A DNA stretch of 64,000 nt from contig NZ_JXMU01000020.1 of assembly GCF_001293565.1 (NCBI RefSeq), forward strand, positions 1 through 64,000, written 5' to 3'. This document shows positions 16,328 through 25,946 of this stretch, in pieces. The position numbers and the translations under genes are program-made. Each line of letters opens with the position of its first letter. The first letter of the stretch is position 1. The DNA comes from Ahrensia marina (GTDB lineage Bacteria > Pseudomonadota > Alphaproteobacteria > Rhizobiales > Rhizobiaceae). Under the pieces are notes generated by a model that was given only the letters and a program-made list of their open reading frames with translations, made no database searches and had not been told where the DNA came from.

Positions 16328-18037
16328 TCAACCCTTACGTGCAAGAACGCGGTTTACAGCAGACAAAATAGCCTCAAGCGAGGATGCAACAATATTTTTG
16401 TTAATGCCCGCGCCAAAGACGGTTTCGCCATCAATATCAAGCTGCATATAGGTGATTGCAGCAGCATTTGAGCCATGTTGCATGGAATGTTCCGAATAAT
16501 CGCTAACGGATATATTCATGCCGAACTCTCTTGAAAGCGCATCGACAAAACCGTCAATCGGTCCGGTCCCTTTGCCCTCAATCGTCTTGGCCTGATTGCC
16601 ATCAACAATATTGGCGCGCACGATACGCGTCTCATTATCGCTGCTGTCTGCCTGTGTTGAATGGCTTTCAAAGCGCAAACGAGGCGCTACAAGCTTCACA
16701 TATGTCGCCATGAACACATCATAGATGCGCTGCGCGGAAAGCTCGACGCCTTCCTTATCGGTAATATCCTGCACCACTTGGCGGAACTCGATTTGCAAGT
16801 TGCGCGGCAGGTTCAAACCAAAATCCTGCTGGAGAATATAGGCAATGCCGCCTTTGCCTGATTGCGAATTAATACGGATAATCGCCTCATAGGACCGGCC
16901 GACATCCTGCGGATCAATCGGCAAATATGGCACTTCCCAAAGCTTGCCATCCGTTTCTTTAATCGCCTTCATACCTTTATTGATCGCATCCTGGTGCGAG
17001 CCGGAAAAAGCGGTGTAAACAAGTTCACCGACATAGGGATGGCGTTCAGGAATCGCCAACTGGTTACAATGCTCATACACATCGCGAATATGGTTGATGT
17101 CAGAAATATCAAGTTCAGGATCAACGCCCTGCGTCAACATATTCAGCGCCAATGTCACAAGGTCGACATTGCCGGTACGCTCGCCATTACCGAACAAGGT
17201 GCCTTCCACACGGTCGGCACCAGCCAACAAGCCCAATTCTGTTGCTGCAATGCCCGTGCCGCGGTCATTGTGCGGGTGTAATGATAAAATGATATTTTCC
17301 CGGTTATCGAGATGGCGTCCAATCCACTCCATTTGGTCGGCGTGAACATTAGGTGTCGACATTTCAACGGTCGCCGGCAAGTTGAGAATAAGCTTGTTGT
17401 CGGGTGTTGGCTGAATGATTTCAGTCACCGCATTACAGATTTCCAGCGCCACTTCCATTTCAGTACCGGTGAAACTTTCTGGCGAATATTCAAACCGGTA
17501 GCCACCGCCTGCTTTAGCTGCCATATCGGAAACCATTTTGGCAGCGTCGGTGGCAATCTGCTTAATGCCCGCCACATCCTTGTTGAACACAACGCGGCGC
17601 TGCAACTCAGAAGTCGAATTATAGAAATGAACGATCGGGCTCTTTGCGCCTTTAAGCGATTCAAATGTGCGCGTGATCAGTTCTTCGCGGCACTGAACAA
17701 GAACCTGAAGCGATACATCATCAGGCACATTGCCCTCCTCCACACACCAGCGTGCAAAGTCAAAATCGGTCTGTGATGCCGAAGGAAAACCGATCTCGAT
17801 TTCCTTAAAGCCCATCTTTAAAAGTAGCGCGAACATCCGCGTTTTACGTTCATGACCCATCGGTTCGATCAGCGCCTGATTACCGTCACGCAAATCAACC
17901 GAACACCAGATCGGTGCCTTGTCTATTGTCTTAGACGGCCAGGTACGGTCGCTCATATCCATGGTCGGGTAAGGCCGGTACTTGGAAGCAATCGCCGCCA
18001 TGCTTTTCATGCCTTGGGTGGAAGAAGTGTTCGTCAT
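16328..18037 (-). CDS. leuA: 2-isopropylmalate synthase
   Basis: The first committed enzyme of leucine synthesis, condensing acetyl-CoA with 2-ketoisovalerate. The catalytic start of the HMGL-like barrel is WCSVDLRDGNQAL (about residues 43-55), the metal-binding LHPHNDRGTG follows near 245-255, and the C-terminal leucine-binding regulatory domain is complete (569 aa). The SKYRPYPTMDMSDRTWPSK N-terminus is the long type 2 form. The frame is open to 18055, but the ATG at 18037 has GAGGA at proper distance. An upstream leader peptide with four consecutive Leu codons (18172-18297) indicates control by leucyl-tRNA supply. Confidence 0.95.
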   Translation of the reverse strand: MTNTSSTQGMKSMAAIASKYRPYPTMDMSDRTWPSKTIDKAPIWCSVDLRDGNQALIEPMGHERKTRMFALLLKMGFKEIEIGFPSASQTDFDFARWCVEEGNVPDDVSLQVLVQCREELITRTFESLKGAKSPIVHFYNSTSELQRRVVFNKDVAGIKQIATDAAKMVSDMAAKAGGGYRFEYSPESFTGTEMEVALEICNAVTEIIQPTPDNKLILNLPATVEMSTPNVHADQMEWIGRHLDNRENIILSLHPHNDRGTGIAATELGLLAGADRVEGTLFGNGERTGNVDLVTLALNMLTQGVDPELDISDINHIRDVYEHCNQLAIPERHPYVGELVYTAFSGSHQDAINKGMKAIKETDGKLWEVPYLPIDPQDVGRSYEAIIRINSQSGKGGIAYILQQDFGLNLPRNLQIEFRQVVQDITDKEGVELSAQRIYDVFMATYVKLVAPRLRFESHSTQADSSDNETRIVRANIVDGNQAKTIEGKGTGPIDGFVDALSREFGMNISVSDYSEHSMQHGSNAAAITYMQLDIDGETVFGAGINKNIVASSLEAILSAVNRVLARKG

Positions 18038-18171
18038 AATATCCTCGTCGTGCAAGCAGCTTTGCGCATTTCTTACGCGCGGGCTTAGCGCTTGCCAGCT
18101 AATTATTCAATGATGGTGATGGATGAAGGGGCAGGCTTTTGATCGCCGAGGATACGACCACCCGGCGCCCC

Positions 18172-18297
18172 TTATGAACGGGCCGAGCGATCGCTTCTAA
18201 GTAGCAGGAGCGCTTTACGACGACGCGCGGCAGCGTTCGCAGCTGCAATAGCAGATAGCGATAAAGCGGCCAGCAATGTCAAAATTGTCATGCTCAT
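18172..18297 (-). CDS. Leucine leader peptide (leuA attenuator)
   Basis: A 41-residue open frame on the leuA strand, ending 134 bases before the leuA start. It contains the Leu codon run CTC CTG CTA CTT inside ...RRRKALLLLRSDRSARS, plus three further Leu codons near the start (L-T-L-L). After the stop, an AAGGGGC arm pairs with GCCCCTT about 40 bases on, with an inner GCCG/CGGC helix, forming a long hairpin. The hairpin lacks a clear T-run, so the exact mechanism (transcriptional or translational) is open. Ribosome stalling at the Leu codons is the known logic of such leaders. Two starts are possible (18297 or 18291). Confidence 0.75.
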   Translation of the reverse strand: MSMTILTLLAALSLSAIAAANAAARRRKALLLLRSDRSARS

Positions 18298-18375
18298 AAA
18301 ATAAACCTAACAAAATAAGCCGGAAGCGCAAGAAGCAAATTAGATTTCGTTCGGCATTTTGCAGCTTTCAGCAAT

Positions 18376-18969
18376 TTACATGCCCAGCACCGGATAAAGC
18401 GAGGCGATCAGTAATGCCGCCATGGACCAGTTAAAAGCGGTCAACCGTTTGGGGTTTGTCAGCAGGCGGCGCATTTGCTGGCCAAGCACGGTCCAACTGC
18501 TTACCGATGGCAAATTGGTCGCACCGAATATCAACGCGACCCAAAGCGCCCCTTCCGCATCACGTGACGGCGAATAGACCGTCACGGCTGTCAGTGCCAT
18601 GGCCCATGCTTTCGGATTTACCCATTGAAATGCCGCCGCCTGCAAAAATGTAATCGGCGTGCCTTCCGCCTCGCTTTTCTTCGGCGGTGCGGAATTGGCA
18701 ATCTTCCAAGCCAGCCAGAACATATAAAAAACGCTGACGACTTTCAAAACAGTATGCAGCACCGGCACATTGTCAAAAACTTGCGCCAAGCCAATCCCGA
18801 CCAGAAACACCATCAGCGTAAACCCGAGCCCGATACCCAGCATATGCGGTACAGTGCGCGCAAAGCCGAAATTTGCACCGGATGCCATGAGCATCAGATT
18901 ATTGGGGCCAGGCGTTATCGAACTAACAAAGGCAAAGCCAACCAAAGCGAGAAAAAGATCATAGGTCAT
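18376..18969 (-). CDS. LysE family amino-acid exporter
   Basis: A 197-residue inner-membrane protein with about six hydrophobic helices and the LysE/RhtB signature near the N-terminus: F-x-SSITPGPNNLMLMASG (about 16-32). Members export amino acids such as Lys, Thr or homoserine lactone. The ATG at 18969 has AGGA at nine bases; a GTG two codons upstream is less well placed. It is divergent from an Lrp/AsnC-type gene 73 bases away, a common exporter-regulator pairing, so that regulator probably controls it. The exported amino acid is unknown. Confidence 0.9.
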   Translation of the reverse strand: MTYDLFLALVGFAFVSSITPGPNNLMLMASGANFGFARTVPHMLGIGLGFTLMVFLVGIGLAQVFDNVPVLHTVLKVVSVFYMFWLAWKIANSAPPKKSEAEGTPITFLQAAAFQWVNPKAWAMALTAVTVYSPSRDAEGALWVALIFGATNLPSVSSWTVLGQQMRRLLTNPKRLTAFNWSMAALLIASLYPVLGM

Positions 18970-19042
18970 AGGCACAATCCTGCATCATAAGCGGCGCTTT
19001 GAAATTGCTTTTTAATGTGCTCAGAGATATAATTTGCAAGAA

Positions 19043-19495
19043 ATGATCAAGATCGACAACATATCCAGCAAGATATTGCAAGAACTTGAAGCTGACGGGC
19101 GACTAAGCAATCTTGAACTTTCAAGCCGTGTTGGCCTGTCACCCTCAGCGTGTCTGCGCCGTGTTCAGGAATTGGAGCGCTCCGGTATTATTGCCGGATA
19201 CCGCGCGCGCATAGATAGAACCAAAACCGGCGGCAACTTTGTTGCCTATATTACCGTCGGTTTAAGCGACCATTCAAAAAGTTCACAGGAAGCATTTGAA
19301 AAGGCCATCGCGCGTGCGCCGCAAGTGCGCGAATGTCACAACATTGCAGGCGAGAAAGAATATCTACTGCGCGTCGAGGTGGAAGATTTGGTCGCCTATA
19401 AAATCTTCCACACCGATATTCTGGGAACCCAGCCTCAGGTTAACGCTATCACATCCTACATCGTAATCGGCTCGTCCAAGGATGAACGCGCCTAA
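19043..19495 (+). CDS. Lrp/AsnC family transcriptional regulator
   Basis: A 150-residue feast/famine regulator: an N-terminal helix-turn-helix (KILQELEADGRLSNLELSSRVGLSPSACLRRVQ, about 9-42 taken in pieces) and a C-terminal RAM ligand-binding domain (about 65-140, with the REC-x-NIAGEKEYLLRVEV strand). It is divergently transcribed from the LysE exporter and probably regulates it in response to an amino acid. A TTG at 19034 would add three residues, but the ATG at 19043 gives the usual N-terminus. It converges on trpE(G), whose stop codon is immediately adjacent. Confidence 0.9.
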   Translation: MIKIDNISSKILQELEADGRLSNLELSSRVGLSPSACLRRVQELERSGIIAGYRARIDRTKTGGNFVAYITVGLSDHSKSSQEAFEKAIARAPQVRECHNIAGEKEYLLRVEVEDLVAYKIFHTDILGTQPQVNAITSYIVIGSSKDERA

Positions 19496-21664
19496 TCACT
19501 TTATCAGATGCGCAACAACATTCTCGATCATCCGCATACCGGCATTGTGACCAAGGCTCATAATGCTTTCGGGATGAAACTGCACGGCGGCAACAGGTTC
19601 ATGGCGATGCTCTATCCCCATGACCACGCCGTCTTCCGTTTCCGCTGTCACTGTAAACACTTCAGGCAAACGGGCCGGATCAGCAAAGATCGAATGATAA
19701 CGGCCAACAGTGATTTCCTTTGGTAGGCCTGAAAAAATCCGCCCCGCCTCTTGCACTCTGATGCGCGATGGCTTGCCGTGCATCGGATAGCCAAGCTGGC
19801 GCAATGAGCCGCCATAAGCTTCGGTAAGCGCTTGCAAACCAAGGCACACGCCAAAAACCGGTAAGTCGCGCGCTCTGGCCTGCTTTATCGTCGCCTTGCA
19901 ATCAAAATCGGAAGGCTTGCCCGGCCCCGGCGACAACACAACAAGATCAGGCCTGTAATCATCAAATATTTCAGCCGCTACAGGCGAACGCACAGTGCGC
20001 ACATCGGCCCCGGTTTGCCGGAAATAATTGGCCAGCGTGTGCACAAATGAATCTTCATGATCGACGAGCAAAATACGTTTGCCCTCGCCCACACGCGCAA
20101 CACTGATTTCGCTGGTCGGTGCGTTGCCTTTCGCACTGTCGCGAATGGCGGCAAGCAATGCGGATGCTTTTAATTCGGTTTCTGCCTCTTCCGCCTCAGG
20201 ATCTGAGTCAAACAAAAGCGTCGCGCCCGCGCGTACCGATGCAATGCCATCGCGTATTTGAATCGTGCGAAGCGTAAGGCCCGTATTCATATCGCCATTG
20301 AATTTGACCATGCCAATCGCGCCGCCATACCATGCGCGCGGGCTTTTCTCGTGATTTTCGATAAACCGCATAGCCCAAAGCTTTGGCGCACCGGTAACTG
20401 TCACAGCCCATGCATGGGACAAAAAGCCGTCAAAAGCATCCATATCATCACGCAAACGTCCTTCCACATGGTCAACGGTGTGAATGAGACGCGAATACAT
20501 TTCAATCTGGCGGCGGCCGATAACCCGTACCGTACCCGGTTCACAAACACGGCTTTTGTCGTTGCGATCAACGTCCGAACACATGGTGAGTTCGGATTCA
20601 TCTTTTTTGGAATTGAGCAGTTTCAAGATCTGTTCTGAATCAGAAATCGCATCAGCGCCCCGTTCGATTGTGCCAGAAATAGGACATGTCTCAATGCGTT
20701 TACCAGTCACACGCACAAACATTTCCGGTGAGGCGCCGATCAAAAATTCATTGTTGCCCAAGTTCATGTAGAACGAATAAGGCGCAGGGTTGGTCGCTTT
20801 CAGACGGCGGGCAATTGCAGACGGCTTGCTTTTAACCTGTTCGTAAAACATCTGACCCGGCACGACTTCGAACAAATCGCCGCGTGAAAAGCTATCTTTG
20901 GCGCTGCGCACAAGATCGGCATATTCACCCGGCTTGTGATCCCCTTTTGGCGGGACAACATCCGTCGGCTCAAACGCATCGAATGTCTTTTTGCGTGGCA
21001 AACCTATCGTTGAGGCACCGTCTTCACTGAACTCATATTCATCGACCCAGGCCGCCGCCGAATGATTGTCGACGACCAGAATACGGTCCGGCAAAAACAA
21101 TACGAGATCGCGCTGGTTTTCAGCCCGCTCGAGCTTTTCCTCAATCGGGTCGAACTGAAAAGCGATGTCATAGCCAAATGATCCGAAGAACCCCAGATTG
21201 TCATCTTGCGGTGAATAAAAGTGGCTGACGATTTTACGCACAACGGAAAACACCGAAGGCGCGCGCGAGCGTTCTTCTTCAGACACAACCCGTGTCGGCT
21301 CGGCAATAATAATTGCCAATCCCTCATCCGTATCTGACATTTTTGCAATATGCGCTTCATCGACAAGCGCTTTTTTGATCATCGCGACAATAATCTTCCC
21401 GCGCGCATTCAGCGCCTTGATTTGCATATCGCGCTTGCGCGCGCTGATCATAACCGGCGGATCGACAATCGCAATATCCCAACGCGTGTAGCGGCCCGGA
21501 TATTCGTAATTTGAGGACAATACAGCGCCCAGACGATCATCAAGCGCATCCAAATAACTGTCTATTGCTGTGGCATATTCTACGGTGCTGCGCGCACGTT
21601 CAATGGCAACACCGCCACGTGTGCTAAAGTGGTCCGGTTGCTGGCGTTGGCCTTCATTCGTCAT
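19496..21664 (-). CDS. trpE(G): Fused anthranilate synthase TrpE(G)
   Basis: A 722-residue fusion of anthranilate synthase component I (chorismate-binding domain, with [11 protein letters not shown] and [16 protein letters not shown] in its second half) and component II, the TrpG glutamine amidotransferase (from about residue 530, HEDSFVHTL). The amidotransferase triad is intact: C607 in GVCLGLQAL, and H697 with E699 in QFHPES. It makes anthranilate from chorismate and glutamine for tryptophan synthesis. The fused form is characteristic of rhizobia and some other alphaproteobacteria. A Trp leader peptide and attenuator lie just upstream on the same strand. The start ATG at 21664 follows the attenuator by about 60 bases. 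Confidence 0.96.
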   Translation of the reverse strand: MTNEGQRQQPDHFSTRGGVAIERARSTVEYATAIDSYLDALDDRLGAVLSSNYEYPGRYTRWDIAIVDPPVMISARKRDMQIKALNARGKIIVAMIKKALVDEAHIAKMSDTDEGLAIIIAEPTRVVSEEERSRAPSVFSVVRKIVSHFYSPQDDNLGFFGSFGYDIAFQFDPIEEKLERAENQRDLVLFLPDRILVVDNHSAAAWVDEYEFSEDGASTIGLPRKKTFDAFEPTDVVPPKGDHKPGEYADLVRSAKDSFSRGDLFEVVPGQMFYEQVKSKPSAIARRLKATNPAPYSFYMNLGNNEFLIGASPEMFVRVTGKRIETCPISGTIERGADAISDSEQILKLLNSKKDESELTMCSDVDRNDKSRVCEPGTVRVIGRRQIEMYSRLIHTVDHVEGRLRDDMDAFDGFLSHAWAVTVTGAPKLWAMRFIENHEKSPRAWYGGAIGMVKFNGDMNTGLTLRTIQIRDGIASVRAGATLLFDSDPEAEEAETELKASALLAAIRDSAKGNAPTSEISVARVGEGKRILLVDHEDSFVHTLANYFRQTGADVRTVRSPVAAEIFDDYRPDLVVLSPGPGKPSDFDCKATIKQARARDLPVFGVCLGLQALTEAYGGSLRQLGYPMHGKPSRIRVQEAGRIFSGLPKEITVGRYHSIFADPARLPEVFTVTAETEDGVVMGIEHRHEPVAAVQFHPESIMSLGHNAGMRMIENVVAHLIK

Positions 21665-21726
21665 TTCAAATCTGCCTGTTTGCTCGAACGAGCCGCTAGA
21701 ATTATGCCTTCAACAATGCGCGGACA

Positions 21727-21755
21727 CAAAAAAACCGCCCTATGTCTAAGGCGGT
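21727..21755 (-). terminator. trp attenuator terminator
   Basis: On the minus strand ACCGCC pairs with GGCGGT over a ten-base loop and is followed by seven T residues. The 5' arm (CCGCCT) can alternatively pair with AGGCGG, which overlaps the trpL stop codon, giving the competing antiterminator. This is the expected architecture of tryptophan attenuation upstream of trpE(G). Confidence 0.88.
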
Positions 21756-21785
21756 GCATATGCGTCAAAACATGAAAAAGCCCGC

Positions 21786-21836
21786 CTATGAAAGCGTGCG
21801 CCACCAGTTTGCTGCGATGTTCATTGTTTTGGTCAT
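21786..21836 (-). CDS. trpL: Trp leader peptide (trpL)
   Basis: A 16-residue open frame, MTKTMNIAANWWRTLS, with two adjacent TGG codons, located 122 bases upstream of trpE(G) and about 30 bases ahead of the attenuator hairpin. Tandem Trp codons followed by a terminator and alternative hairpins are the hallmark of ribosome-mediated trp attenuation; rhizobial trpE(G) is known to be controlled this way. In Sinorhizobium the leader RNA and peptide also have trans-acting roles. Whether that applies here is not visible from the sequence. Confidence 0.88.
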   Translation of the reverse strand: MTKTMNIAANWWRTLS

Positions 21837-21904
21837 GGCAAATGTTTAGCACGGAAATGCCGCAGTGCAATCAAAAATTGCAAAGCCGGCGGAACTCTTC
21901 TCTG

Positions 21905-21945
21905 AATAAAAAGAGGTTGAACCGGGCGGAATGGTTCAACCTCTT
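21905..21945 (-). terminator. Strong intrinsic terminator upstream of trpL
   Basis: A perfect 13-base inverted repeat (AAGAGGTTGAACC / GGTTCAACCTCTT, 21911-21945) with a nine-base loop, followed on the minus strand by TTT and then ATTC, giving a five-T tail with the end of the stem. It points toward trpL, but no minus-strand gene lies directly upstream, since the next gene (DUF1868) runs the other way. It must therefore end a short untranslated RNA. Confidence 0.65.
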
Positions 21946-22007
21946 CTCGTCAGTATGAAACTGACGTTTATGGCTCGGATTAAGCAGGGTGTCCGGCCAA
22001 ACTCAAC
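21905..22007 (-). ncRNA. Candidate small RNA
   Basis: A gene-free stretch of 330 bases between trpL and the DUF1868 gene holds, on the minus strand, a possible promoter (TTGACT at 22039-22034 and TATCTT at 22018-22013, spacer 15), then a perfect stem-loop CGTCAGT-x5-ACTGACG (21966-21948) and immediately the strong terminator at 21945-21905. Two hairpins in tandem with no convincing reading frame suggest a transcript of about 100 nt. The 5' end given is inferred and the RNA family is not recognised. It could instead be the tail of a longer antisense transcript of the DUF1868 5' region. Confidence 0.35.
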
Positions 22008-22167
22008 AATCAAAGATAACCGCTGGTTGCTACAGTCAATAATACAACCATATTCATTGTAAAGGTGTATTTCTATATCTATACAACTTTTTAGTGTATA
22101 AATCATATTAAGCGTCATATAACTTTCAAAAATTCACGATAGCAGCTCCTCGCCCAAGGAGCTTTAC

Positions 22168-22881
22168 ATGACCCAATACACCGAGCAGGATTTCATCAAC
22201 CAATTGACTGGCAAAGGACAAGGCGCGGCTCCTGCGCGTTTGGGCACGCGATTTAACGCGGAAGGACAATTCCTACCTGAACCGGGCAATACAATTGTCG
22301 CCCATGTGCCGGAAGGATCGAAGATACAAACCGAACTGGCAGCGCTCGCACAAAAGATGAAAGCATTGCCGGGCGCAGAACACTTCGCGTTTACGCCAGT
22401 TTCAAGCTATCATATGACGGTTTTCCAAGGCGTAATCGAGTTTCGGCGAAAGGAAGGCTTTTGGCCTCCATTCCTGCCTATGGATGCAACAATTGACTCT
22501 GTGACCGCACATATGGTCGAAAAACTGAAAACTTTTCCAAAATCGAGTCGTTTCGAAATCAAACCCATTGCACTCACCCCGTTGGGCCTGACAGTTGCAG
22601 GCAAAACAAGCGAAGATGAAATTGCATTGCGCGATTTTCGCGATCAACTAGCTGATTGTTTTGGATATCGTCATCCTGATCATGACGATTATACATTCCA
22701 TATAACAATGGCCTATCTGATCAAATTTATGGCTCCTGAACAGGCCAGAATTCACGCGCAGGCAATTAAAGCACTAAGCGACGAGTTTCTTGCAAAGGTG
22801 CCGGACATAGAGCTCGGCACCAGTGATTTTTGCACATTCGAGGACATGAACCATTTTGAGCCGGTGGTCTTCGACCTCTGA
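22168..22881 (+). CDS. DUF1868 protein, 2H phosphoesterase-like
   Basis: A 237-residue protein with two H-x-T motifs, H82-M-T84 (YHMTVFQG) and H178-I-T180 (YTFHITMAY). These are the paired catalytic signatures of the 2H phosphoesterase / RNA ligase-like superfamily. The flanking sequence matches DUF1868 proteins, which are predicted to act on cyclic phosphodiesters of nucleotides or RNA ends. The N-terminus (TRFNAEGQFLPEPGNTIVAHVP) is typical. It has an AAGGAG site before the ATG. It ends one base before the convergent fhs gene. The substrate is unknown. Confidence 0.85.
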   Translation: MTQYTEQDFINQLTGKGQGAAPARLGTRFNAEGQFLPEPGNTIVAHVPEGSKIQTELAALAQKMKALPGAEHFAFTPVSSYHMTVFQGVIEFRRKEGFWPPFLPMDATIDSVTAHMVEKLKTFPKSSRFEIKPIALTPLGLTVAGKTSEDEIALRDFRDQLADCFGYRHPDHDDYTFHITMAYLIKFMAPEQARIHAQAIKALSDEFLAKVPDIELGTSDFCTFEDMNHFEPVVFDL

Positions 22882-22882
22882 C

Positions 22883-24562
22883 TTAAAACAGTCCCTCGAT
22901 AACGCCATCATGATTAAAACGGATGACTTCGGCAGAAGGCGAACGCGGCAGACCCGGCATCGTCATTATCTGGCCGCACACAACGACAATAAACCCTGCC
23001 CCCGCAGAAAGCCTGACCTCGCGAATGGGAACAGAATGGCCTGTTGGCGCGCCGCGCAAATTCGGGTCCGTCGAGAAAGAATATTGTGTCTTGGCCATGC
23101 ACACCGGCAAATGGCCATAACCTTGCGCTTCCCAGCTTCTAAGCTGCTCGCGCACTGTTTTGTCGGCCAACACCTCATCGGCATGATAGATGCGCTTGGC
23201 AATTGTCTCGATCTTTTCAAACAGGGACATTTCATCCGGATAAAGCGGTGCGAAATTGGCCATACCGCTATCGGCCATTTGCACGACTTTATGAGCCAGA
23301 TCTTCGACCCCTGCCGAACCATGCGCCCAATGTTTACACAAGACCGCTTCAGAGCCCTGCTTTGCAACATAGTCTTTCACCGCCTGCACTTCGGCTTCCG
23401 TATCGGTGACAAAATGGTTGATGGCAACGACAACGGGCACACCGAAGGATTTCAGATTGGATATATGGCGGCCCAGATTTGCGCAGCCATTATTAACCGC
23501 ATCCACATTCTCTTCGCCAAGATCCGCTTTTGCCACGCCGCCATTCATCTTCATGGCACGCACCGTTGCAACCAGAACAACTGCGTCCGGTGCAAGTCCA
23601 GCTTTACGGCATTTAATATTCATGAATTTTTCAGCGCCCAGATCGGCGCCAAAGCCTGCCTCTGTCACCACATAATCAGCAACTTTCAATGCTGTGGTGG
23701 TTGCAACAACCGAATTACATCCATGTGCAATATTCGCAAACGGACCGCCATGCACAAAAGCCGGATTGTTCTCAAGCGTTTGTACCAGGTTTGGTTGGAT
23801 AGCATCTTTGAGCAAAACAGCCATCGCGCCGTCAGCTTTCAAATCGCGGCAAAAGACCGGTGTTTTATCACGCCGATACGCCACGATCATATCGCCAAGC
23901 CGCGTTTCAAGGTCCTTGATATCCTTTGCCAGGCACAAAATGGCCATCACTTCAGAGGCGACAGTAATATCAAATCCGGCTTCACGCGGAAAACCGTTGG
24001 CAACGCCGCCAAGTGACGCCGTAATTTGCCGCAAGGCGCGGTCATTCATATCGACAACACGTTTCCACGCGATACGCCGGATATCGATATCCAGTTCATT
24101 GCCCCAGTAAATATGGTTGTCGATCATCGCGGAGAGCAAATTGTGCGCCGATGTAATGGCATGAAAATCACCGGTAAAATGAAGGTTCATGTCTTCCATA
24201 GGCACAACCTGCGCATAGCCGCCACCGGCTGCACCGCCCTTCATGCCGAAATTCGGACCGAGCGAAGCTTCGCGGATACAGATCGCCGCTTTTTTGCCGA
24301 TCCGGTTAAGACCGTCACCCAAACCAACTGTCGTTGTCGTTTTTCCTTCACCTGCCGGTGTCGGGTTGATCGCTGTCACAAGGATCAGCTTTCCCTTCTC
24401 GTTCCCCTGCACAGAATTGATAAATTCAGCGGATATTTTAGCCTTGTCATGGCCATAGGGAAGCAGATGTTCAGACGGTATATCGAGCTTAGCCCCGATT
24501 TCCTGAATGGACTTTTTATTGGCTTCGCGTGCGATTTGAATATCGGTTTTATATTCGGACAA
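22883..24562 (-). CDS. fhs: Formate-tetrahydrofolate ligase
   Basis: ATP-dependent synthesis of 10-formyl-tetrahydrofolate from formate and THF, part of one-carbon metabolism. The family P-loop [20 protein letters not shown] is present near residues 60-80, and the total length of about 559 residues is normal. Three in-frame starts exist: GTG 24589, ATG 24577 and TTG 24562. Only the TTG has a good ribosome site (GGGAGG, seven bases upstream, overlapping the ATG), and it gives an [11 protein letters not shown]-terminus that matches the family, so it is chosen. The region 24563-24823 upstream (about 230 bases without a gene) shows no riboswitch I recognise. Confidence 0.93.
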   Translation of the reverse strand: MSEYKTDIQIAREANKKSIQEIGAKLDIPSEHLLPYGHDKAKISAEFINSVQGNEKGKLILVTAINPTPAGEGKTTTTVGLGDGLNRIGKKAAICIREASLGPNFGMKGGAAGGGYAQVVPMEDMNLHFTGDFHAITSAHNLLSAMIDNHIYWGNELDIDIRRIAWKRVVDMNDRALRQITASLGGVANGFPREAGFDITVASEVMAILCLAKDIKDLETRLGDMIVAYRRDKTPVFCRDLKADGAMAVLLKDAIQPNLVQTLENNPAFVHGGPFANIAHGCNSVVATTTALKVADYVVTEAGFGADLGAEKFMNIKCRKAGLAPDAVVLVATVRAMKMNGGVAKADLGEENVDAVNNGCANLGRHISNLKSFGVPVVVAINHFVTDTEAEVQAVKDYVAKQGSEAVLCKHWAHGSAGVEDLAHKVVQMADSGMANFAPLYPDEMSLFEKIETIAKRIYHADEVLADKTVREQLRSWEAQGYGHLPVCMAKTQYSFSTDPNLRGAPTGHSVPIREVRLSAGAGFIVVVCGQIMTMPGLPRSPSAEVIRFNHDGVIEGLF

Positions 24563-24823
24563 TGTGTGGCCTCCCATCGAAACTGACACAGCAGCTAAGC
24601 CGTGAACGCGCTTTGCGTGATGGGCTCATTGACGCATATATTTTTCCAAACCTGCAATCTGGAAAGAGGCGTGAAACAGCCTAAAAGCGACCAGCGTGAA
24701 TATTGTGCAGCGCAAATCAGGCGCAGCCCTTCTGAGCGCCATCATGTTTATGCGACCCGGTTAGAGCAATGCCGAAGAGCGCTGCTCCAAACCTAAGGCT
24801 TACCGTTGACCGCTTTAAATCCT

Positions 24824-25927
24824 TTAGCGGTCCAGAATATCGCGCATCTCAACAAGATTTGCCCGCACCCGCAGCAAATCAAATCCGATGCTGTCCAGAT
24901 GCGACTTCACCATGCTTGAATTACTGCTATTGGCAATGAATGGCGGTTTGGTTGTCAGCGCATCGCGGAACTGTTCGTCAATACGGTCCCAAACAGAGCC
25001 AAGCTGCCTTTGAACAGCAACTTCATGAAAATCTGCCCGCGCCGCCGACAGGATGCCGTAATAACCGTAAAGCTGGCCATAGGTGAACCAAAAGCGGTCA
25101 TCAGCACGCGCGTCAAAACCGGTGAAATTGGCCGCTTCCATGCGTCGCTGCAATATCTCAGAGGTTGCCCCGATATCGCCGGTAATGCGGTCAAAAAACT
25201 GCAACAGATTGTCGGCGCGCGCATCAAAGTCGGCGCGGCAGACTTTCAATTCTTCATTGAAATCAAGCAGGTTCTGACGGCCGTCACGCAAGCGCGCTTG
25301 TGTCGAAGGTTGCAGGAATGGCGGTGAGAAAGTCAAAAACCACGCATCTTCGCGGTAGTTGATGGATTCGCGCGCCTTTTGCAAATTCGTATTGATAGAC
25401 GATGTACCACGCACACGGCCAAGACGGTCGACCAGCTCGATAGATGTGCGGCGTAAAACCTGATTCACACCAAGCTGAAAGGCGGCTTTATTGTCAAAGA
25501 AAGGCGTGTCCTTCCAATCCCAGAAGAACATAAAGCCGGCTTTGTAAAGCGGGTTGGATGGCGTCCACACGGTCTGATTGACATTAAAATCGATCAAATC
25601 TGCGGCAACGGTGACAACGGCGGATTGCTGACAGCTATTATCGGCAAGCTGTTCACCCACGCCGGTTGTCACCTCTTCAAATTTATATGCGGCAACATAG
25701 TCCTCGTCGCCGGTGGACCAGAACTGCGTGATATAGAACAGATACATATAGCTGAGGACGATCAGCAGCAGTACTGCAAAAACCGGTATCTTGATGAACC
25801 AGCCTTTGCCGCGAAGCCAATTGCGGAAAGCAACAAAGGGCCAGATGAGCCAACTGATAAAAATGCCGATCGCCCGTCCGATCAATTCAAACACACGCGT
25901 AAAAAAAGCGACTATCGGATCTAACAT
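24824..25927 (-). CDS. DUF2333 family membrane protein
   Basis: A 367-residue protein with an N-terminal membrane region: an amphipathic or re-entrant segment at about 18-35 (IGIFISWLIWPFVAF) and a clear helix at about 47-67 (IPVFAVLLLIVLSYMYLFYI). A large domain outside the membrane follows and matches DUF2333. The TGVGEQLADNSCQQSAVVTVAADLID and VWTPSNPLYKAGFMFFWDWKDTPFFDNK stretches are family-typical. A GGAGGGAAG ribosome site precedes the ATG. It is the last gene of the six-gene minus-strand AAA+ operon, so it may anchor that system to the envelope. No function is known. Confidence 0.85.
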   Translation of the reverse strand: MLDPIVAFFTRVFELIGRAIGIFISWLIWPFVAFRNWLRGKGWFIKIPVFAVLLLIVLSYMYLFYITQFWSTGDEDYVAAYKFEEVTTGVGEQLADNSCQQSAVVTVAADLIDFNVNQTVWTPSNPLYKAGFMFFWDWKDTPFFDNKAAFQLGVNQVLRRTSIELVDRLGRVRGTSSINTNLQKARESINYREDAWFLTFSPPFLQPSTQARLRDGRQNLLDFNEELKVCRADFDARADNLLQFFDRITGDIGATSEILQRRMEAANFTGFDARADDRFWFTYGQLYGYYGILSAARADFHEVAVQRQLGSVWDRIDEQFRDALTTKPPFIANSSNSSMVKSHLDSIGFDLLRVRANLVEMRDILDR

Positions 25928-25946
25928 TCTTCCCTCCGGCTACCGG

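Noticed and set aside
21936-22118. A 60-residue minus-strand frame in the candidate small-RNA region
   Set aside because: No ribosome site, odd composition, and it runs through both hairpins. Treated as non-coding.
22856-24016. A 386-residue plus-strand frame antisense to fhs
   Set aside because: It lies inside a well-supported gene on the other strand, is rich in Cys, His and Arg, and has no recognisable domain or ribosome site.
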